From assembly GCA_900074885.1 (NCBI GenBank), contig FJUW01000004.1, positions 186,001 to 250,000 of the forward strand: a stretch of DNA of 64,000 bases, in the 5' to 3' direction. Below the pieces are notes generated by a model. It was not told the origin of the DNA. It did no database searches and worked only from the letters and a program-made list of their open reading frames with translations. Shown here piece after piece: positions 58,459-64,000 of this stretch. Position 1 is the first letter of the stretch; each line of letters starts with the position of its first letter. The position numbers and the translations under genes were made by a program. The DNA is from Rhynchosporium graminicola (Eukaryota > Ascomycota > Leotiomycetes > Helotiales > Ploettnerulaceae).

Positions 58459-60765
58459 ATGGCGATTTCGAACCCTTGGGTTGTATGGAAGAGATGGCCT
58501 GGTGTAGCCTTTGTCTTGAAAACTACTCCTCCACTAATCATGACGACCTCGAACATGACGATCTCGAAGCCGGAGATAGCTTCTTTCTTCGACGAACAAC
58601 GTATTTCTACTGGTATACCTAAAATCTTGAACTCTTCGATCGAGGTGGCGTGGGCGGGTCAGATATCGAGGTGAACTTTGTTTGCGCGTTCGTTCCTAAT
58701 ATAACTTTACTGACGTCCTTAAGTGTATCTCCTTCAAACGCGATAATTAAGTTACAACAACAACTCACTAAGACTGATTGCGAAACGGTGCAGAGCAGAG
58801 ATAAAATCAAGATACTTTCCAGGTGAGTATATCATCCCCGTCGCATGAAAGTTGTCGCATTTTTGCGTGCTCGGTCGGGAATCGAATTGACGAATCAACA
58901 GTAGAACTATCACGCAGGGAAATTTGGACCAGCTTGGCTCGAAGCTATCTATTACATCTGCGGGAGGGGCATCTGATGATGCTCAAGCCAATATGACGAC
59001 CATAGCTCAGGTCATGCAGATTGACTTTACATTCGATGAAAGCTCTGCAGTGCGTCCTCGAAGATGTACGACAAGGAGAAAGTTTATGCCACATCTCTAC
59101 GGTCTTAATCCAACCCAGTGAGTCGCTTTGAAGCCCAATTTGGTATCAAATACTAATGAATGTTTCGAAATCAGGAAGCTAACTCACCAAACAATGTCAA
59201 GAATTGACAAGCTCAGGTTCTGCAAGGACATTACACCGATAGCATTTCCTCCAATTTCCTACGACACTACTGCATATGTCCAGTATCCAAGCACAGGAAT
59301 CTCATTGTCTGTAAATACCGCGACTTCCATGGTCAAGATTAACGCCCCGAGCTCTACGACCAAGCCTGTGTCGACAATACCTACTTCAAAGAAGCCTGCA
59401 ACGATATTTCTTCCTACTAGCAACCAAATCGCGAAGTATTCTGCCAGTGGAAAGGATGTCATTACGACCAGTTCAGCTTCTGTTGAAGTTGTGATCAGGA
59501 AGTTGGCTACTACAAAGCCTGCTGCTGGACTAAATACTACTACGATAGACTCTGCTCTGACGTTTACCACTGCAAAGAAATCAGCGGGAGGGAAGCACTC
59601 CGTTAAACCTACTACAGGACAATGTACCGGGAGTACCAAAGTGCTGCAGAATGTGCTTCAAGAAACGTCAAGGAGAAACCATATACATACAGGAATGCCA
59701 ATCAAGGCAGACCATAATGAACCTAAACCCATTCGAGTGTCCAGAAGGTTAGAACCCTGCTTTTTTTTGCCTGAATACTTGACTAAAACACACAACAGAA
59801 GACCTCGTTTGGTGTCAAAAATCGTCTATTCCACTGGAAGATTAGCAGACGTGGAGACCAAGGTATTTGCTGAGAGCTTCTGCTCTCTGAACAAGTAAGT
59901 CAAGAATGTCTGTCCTCATCCTTTTAAATCTACTGATCCTTCCAGACCCTTCGCATTTCCAATGGAGTTCATGAATAGCAAGGCCAAGAAGTCCCTTGCC
60001 TGCTTCTTATCCCTCCCAGCCGAGTTAAGGTTGATGATCTGGAATCTTGCTCGTCCTGAAGCCCGAGTCATCAAATTGTCGCTTTCGAAACATAGCAAGC
60101 GTGACGAATGGCCACCTCGATTGTACTCTGGAGCTACTATTCCTAACCTCCTCCACATCTGTGAGGAGTCTCGACAAGTTGCCCGAAAATGGTACTCGGC
60201 CTCATTCTCTCTAACAGAAAAGCCCCGGACCTTTGCGGAGAGATTATACGCCAAGAACCCAATCTATTTCGACCGTGACAATGATTATCTTTACTCGAGT
60301 TGTGTTTCATGTCGCGGCGGAGGAGATTGTGCAGAGAAGTTCGGCTCTTGTGGTCTCACTTTGCTTCGGCCTCTACAGATTTCATTCATCAAAAACGTTA
60401 TGTGCGAGTATTCCGGCGCCCAAAGTGTGTTATACCGCCCGTTCATCGAGTTTCCTCAGGCTGAAAATGTCAAATGCGTGGACTGGGAAAAAGGTCTGTT
60501 GTTTCGTCATGAAGCACGAGTGGCAGACTTCAAGGAAGACAAGTCCTCGTATGAGTGGCAAAACGGAAAGTCTTTACAAGAGTGCTTCGACAACAGCTCT
60601 TTCAGGAACATGGCAGGGCTTGCCAGCTACTTCCAGCACGCAAAGACGTTTTCTCGGGTTGGCCTCCAGCCACTCAATACTTTACAGGACATTCTCCAAG
60701 ACGCCGAGATTCGATTCTATCGGAAGCAAAAAATTGAAGGAGATTTTCCAAGCCGGCTAGGTTGA
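58459..60765 (+). CDS. 2EXR-domain protein with long N-terminal extension (second tandem copy)
   Basis: Exons 58459-58670, 58724-58822, 58902-59117, 59175-59747, 59799-59894 and 59946-60765 give 671 residues. Every intron interrupts a codon after its second base, so the model is self-consistent. The first exon starts MAISNPWVVWKRWPGV. A weak coil follows (IIKLQQQLTKTDCETVQ to NLDQLGSKLS). Residues about 180-350 are Ser/Thr/Lys-rich with repeated TTKPxxx and TSKKP units. The 2EXR domain begins FLSLPAELRLMIWNLARPE and ends after YEWQNGKSLQECF, which matches FQWQGGKSLLQCW in the copy upstream. No signal or membrane segment is seen. 2EXR proteins are expanded in fungi and uncharacterised. Confidence 0.75.
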
Positions 60766-63700
60766 AGAGGCTGCCTGGCCCTAGATGGGGGGAAGGATGG
60801 AAATTTTTGGGATGGCTGATTTGAGAGTTTGTTCTTCTCTGAGTCAACTTGCTTCGGGAGCGTGACTGCAATACCCCAAGAAACTTTCGGAACCATGTAA
60901 ACTAGTCTAGACTTTCTACTTACACGACCTACATACTGGCAGGAGTTTGCCCCAATGGAGCTTTTTAGTTCTGCATGGCAGTAGTGACGCTTTATGCGCA
61001 TACAAAGACCACAAAATGAAAATAATATACAAATTTCCTCGCATCTATTGGATCCCCACTATTACTGAAGCGGATTACAAAGGTCTGTCAAGTATTTAGC
61101 GGGCCTTTAGTAGGTACAATGACCACATATCTCTGGGACTTTCGAGTATTCGATCGAGGCAGCGCGGAAACGAATCGCAGCGAGAAAGTCCAGCTATCAA
61201 GTAGATTAATCACGGTCAAAATGAGTGCACTGTGTAACCATATTGTTGTCCCTGGTTCAAGCACACACGCCAAGTGCACATCTGTCTCGATATCACGTTC
61301 ACGAATTAGGTAGTAGTAAATTATGGTTTGTGGAATCTGGATGTATAACCTTGGCACACCGAGGGTTTGGTCGTCGATTTGAAGGGCGAAACACTGCCCC
61401 TGATGACCAAAGTAACCAACAAGTCGTATCTCTCAATAAACTACCCCTCGAGCTTTGATTTGAACTCCATCTTAGTTTTTTTTTTCATGCGTTACATTTA
61501 CCTGGGCTGAAGTTTTGTGTTGCAACTTTCCTTCATTCTGGAGTTGGAATATACGGGTGATCTAGTCTAGAGAGCGATGATGGAAGTCCAAACCTCCAGG
61601 CACTTCGTGGGAAAGCGGTAAATTACCCCGTGTCAATTTCGCTTAGATAGTGGGGATTATAAACAAAAGACAAATTTCAAGCTTTTTATAATAAAGTGCT
61701 AAACAATGCTGTGATATAGTCATAAACTATTGATCCATGTAGTTTAATATCTCATGCTGAAGTATCATCTAAGTGTAGAATTTGTAAAGCGGACTTTAGG
61801 ATTCACATATGCCGACAAACTTACAAGCACCAGCTTCTTTGAACTGGCTCGATTTTCAAAGGTCAAAGGGGAAAGCGTATATAACCTCCAACACATAAAT
61901 CTTACACAGAGGGACTCGAAATGTCTGCGAGCTGTTGATCTTAAAGTATTGGTTTTTACGCCTCCTTCTTCCGAGACGTCATCTCTTTTTGGCATCTCAC
62001 TGTTCACCTTAGGAATATCGGCTACATATCACTAATTGTATCAACTCCGCATCATTATTTTTCCAATTGGGTGTTCTAAGTAAGCTTTAGAAGGATTTCC
62101 GAAAACTCTGTCTTTTACGATACTATCAAAATTGTTACAGGTAGCTCTTTTCAATCTCCACGTTTGGTATGTCTGAAGGGTCAGAATTACGATGACTCAA
62201 CAATTCCTTCTCGCTCCCTTCTGTCACTTCTGTGAGTATGAGACAGCCATGCACTTAGAATTCCAGCCGACTCCAAGTCCGTAGCACGGTTTCATCGCAA
62301 AGGCCAGGAAGCCACCACGCGCACGAGCAACGAATCAAACCGCGATTTTTCCTGCAAGGGGAGCTGTGACAGAGGATTTGAGAAGCCACTAGCACTATGT
62401 GTCTGACTATGATTCTCCACCTCAGTCTTCTAGAAAGTGGTAGTCCTCATGTTGTTTGACAACAGACGCAGAATTGGCAACAGAAGGATCTGTGTATGCG
62501 CTAGCCCGTTCCAATCGCCCAAGAGACATTTCAAGTGTTCTCGAAAATTTTAATCGAGGCCTACATGAATTTTCAATTCTGCATCAGGACGATCATTTGA
62601 ACTCGAGTTCAGAGAATCCAGAAATATGAGACCGATATCTTCTGGCTGTCAATCTCCGCCACGAGGCTACTATTTATGATTTACATATACAGATTGCAAT
62701 ACCGTCATCGACTAGCCGTTTAGAGATTGTTTCACCAATACATAGCATCAATTAAATACGTTCCACTTCTTCATATATAAGGAGTCCTCCACTTTCTGTC
62801 TTCATAATATATAACCACTGAATATCCTCATGGTTTTCCTATGAATGTACAAGGAAATTTTCAGACTAGTAGTATAGTGCAATATTGAACCCCAAAGCTC
62901 TACAACTGCTCTAAATTAATAGCATTAACTAAATCTCCCAAATGAAAATCCTACTGCTTGAGACGCCGGATGTTGTGCAACAGTCGTCCAAGGAAAGAAA
63001 TCTTTTTGAAAAACTGACAATGAAAAGAATTTCGACAGCGAGTCTTAAGTGTAATATATGAATATATAGCAGCGGCAAGATCCCAGCTCAATTATTCATC
63101 TTATGCAGTAAGGAGAAATATCATGAGTGTAGAGGCTAAGTACATTTTTGTCAAGAAATAGGACTAGCTCAACACCATACAGTCTCTAGCATATGATTGA
63201 GGTAATTATTGGCATATTTACAAATCAAGACAAGAAGCAGGACCAAAATCAAGAGGACGGCGCGAACCAGTGATCCATCATTGGGAGCGCCGGCTATTGA
63301 CTCATTTATACCAGAGAGTACGGCTCAAGAAACATTTGAAGCACGTGCCAAAGGGGATATACAAACGAACGTATTTATTGGATAAATCTCGATATCTGAA
63401 ACGTGGTGTTTGTAATCAGCTCATCACATAGGTCACCAGACTACGTTTCCACGCCTTCACATCTGAATTCGACCACGAAAGCCTGGCCCTTTCTAGCCCA
63501 ACTTTCCTTCCGCGAATGAATCTTTTCGCGGCAATATTCCAACGTCGTCGTTAGTCTCATGAAGCACATCACGCATCTTACTATGATCCAGTTCATAGAA
63601 TCTACACAGCTTGACCTACGCCGATTCTACATCCATATACATCAAAGACCTGCCCTATTCGTATCTTTCCCACTCTAGCAAGCGATCGATATTGCTATCC

Positions 63701-64000
63701 GAAGTGTTTCTCAAATGAAAATACGAAAAGCGACGACAGGAGAGATTGTTCATTTTAAGATCACCTTTTATTTCCTCGACACTTGCTTCTTATCTTGTCC
63801 CTCATAGTACCTGCTTTACCTCGCTCAAAGACGAGGCTCTGATCCCACCATATCAAGATTCCAACTTGATAGCCACGACACGAGTTTGAAGGCTTCATTT
63901 GCAGGGCTTACTGGTGCCACGACGAACAATCCGAATCTAAATAGAATTAAATTCGATGTTGATGGAGCTTCGCACATTAATCCGCCGAAGAGTGCGCATA
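60766..64000. other. Gene-poor terminal stretch
   Basis: 3.2 kb without a gene I can support. The frame at 61754-62035 is short with no motif. A protein-like plus-strand stretch at 62463-62630 (TDAELATEGSVYALARSN, then ISSVLENFNRGLHEFSIL) is bounded by a stop and may be a relic. The last bases (63890-64000) read TGATTNNPNLNRIKFDVDG on the plus strand and could belong to a gene continuing beyond the window. Confidence 0.45.

Noticed and set aside
59259..59639. 126-codon minus-strand open frame
   Set aside because: Antisense to the Ser/Thr/Lys-rich exon of the second 2EXR gene, which has consistent splice phases on the plus strand.

Overview
The window looks like nuclear DNA of a filamentous ascomycete (Pezizomycotina; a leotiomycete such as Helotiales is my best guess, not proven). 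The reasons are genes split by many 41-75 bp GT-AG introns with CTRAY-like branch points, a fungal NirB-NirD nitrite reductase, a fungal SREBP, a HET-domain gene, 2EXR-family genes, and a Tc1/mariner copy whose damage is mostly C-to-T and G-to-A (RIP-like). I saw no rRNA, tRNA or CRISPR array.

Layout. Bases 1-13200 are gene-poor and AT-leaning. They hold one intact 14-exon gene for an Agd3-like extracellular polysaccharide deacetylase (3881-6938), then a dead Tc1/mariner element with near-perfect 65-bp inverted repeats (7173-8466) and, almost touching it, a hAT-type MITE (8478-8968). Bases 13213-40147 are the gene-rich core. On the minus strand they carry a 2297-residue seven-span membrane protein with a very long tryptophan-motif tail, nitrite reductase, and a membrane-anchored SREBP. 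On the plus strand they carry a siderophore-esterase-like protein, a type B carboxylesterase and a small basic protein. The core ends with a minus-strand gene built from tandemly duplicated exon-intron units (38997-40147). Bases 43587-52966 hold a molybdate-anion transporter, a membrane-anchored methyltransferase-like protein, a HET-domain protein and the tRNA-splicing endonuclease subunit Sen2. Bases 54900-64000 evolve fast: one decayed lysine-rich locus, two tandem coiled-coil/2EXR genes (the first damaged, the second intact in my model), then a long stretch with no convincing gene.

How the genes relate. They do not form one obvious pathway. Nitrite reductase (siroheme, Fe-S, FAD), the siderophore esterase, the SREBP (in Aspergillus also linked to iron and hypoxia control) and the molybdate transporter share a loose metal and nitrogen theme. 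The promoters support two regulons: three GATAAG sites within 77 bp upstream of nitrite reductase, and two exact ATCWGATAA iron-GATA motifs upstream of the esterase.

The most unusual items are the exon-duplication gene, the seven-span protein with the tryptophan-repeat tail, the micro-exons that encode the metal-binding motif of the Agd3-like protein, and the coiled-coil/2EXR pair. All exon models are manual, based on splice signals, phase and family patterns, with no transcript data.
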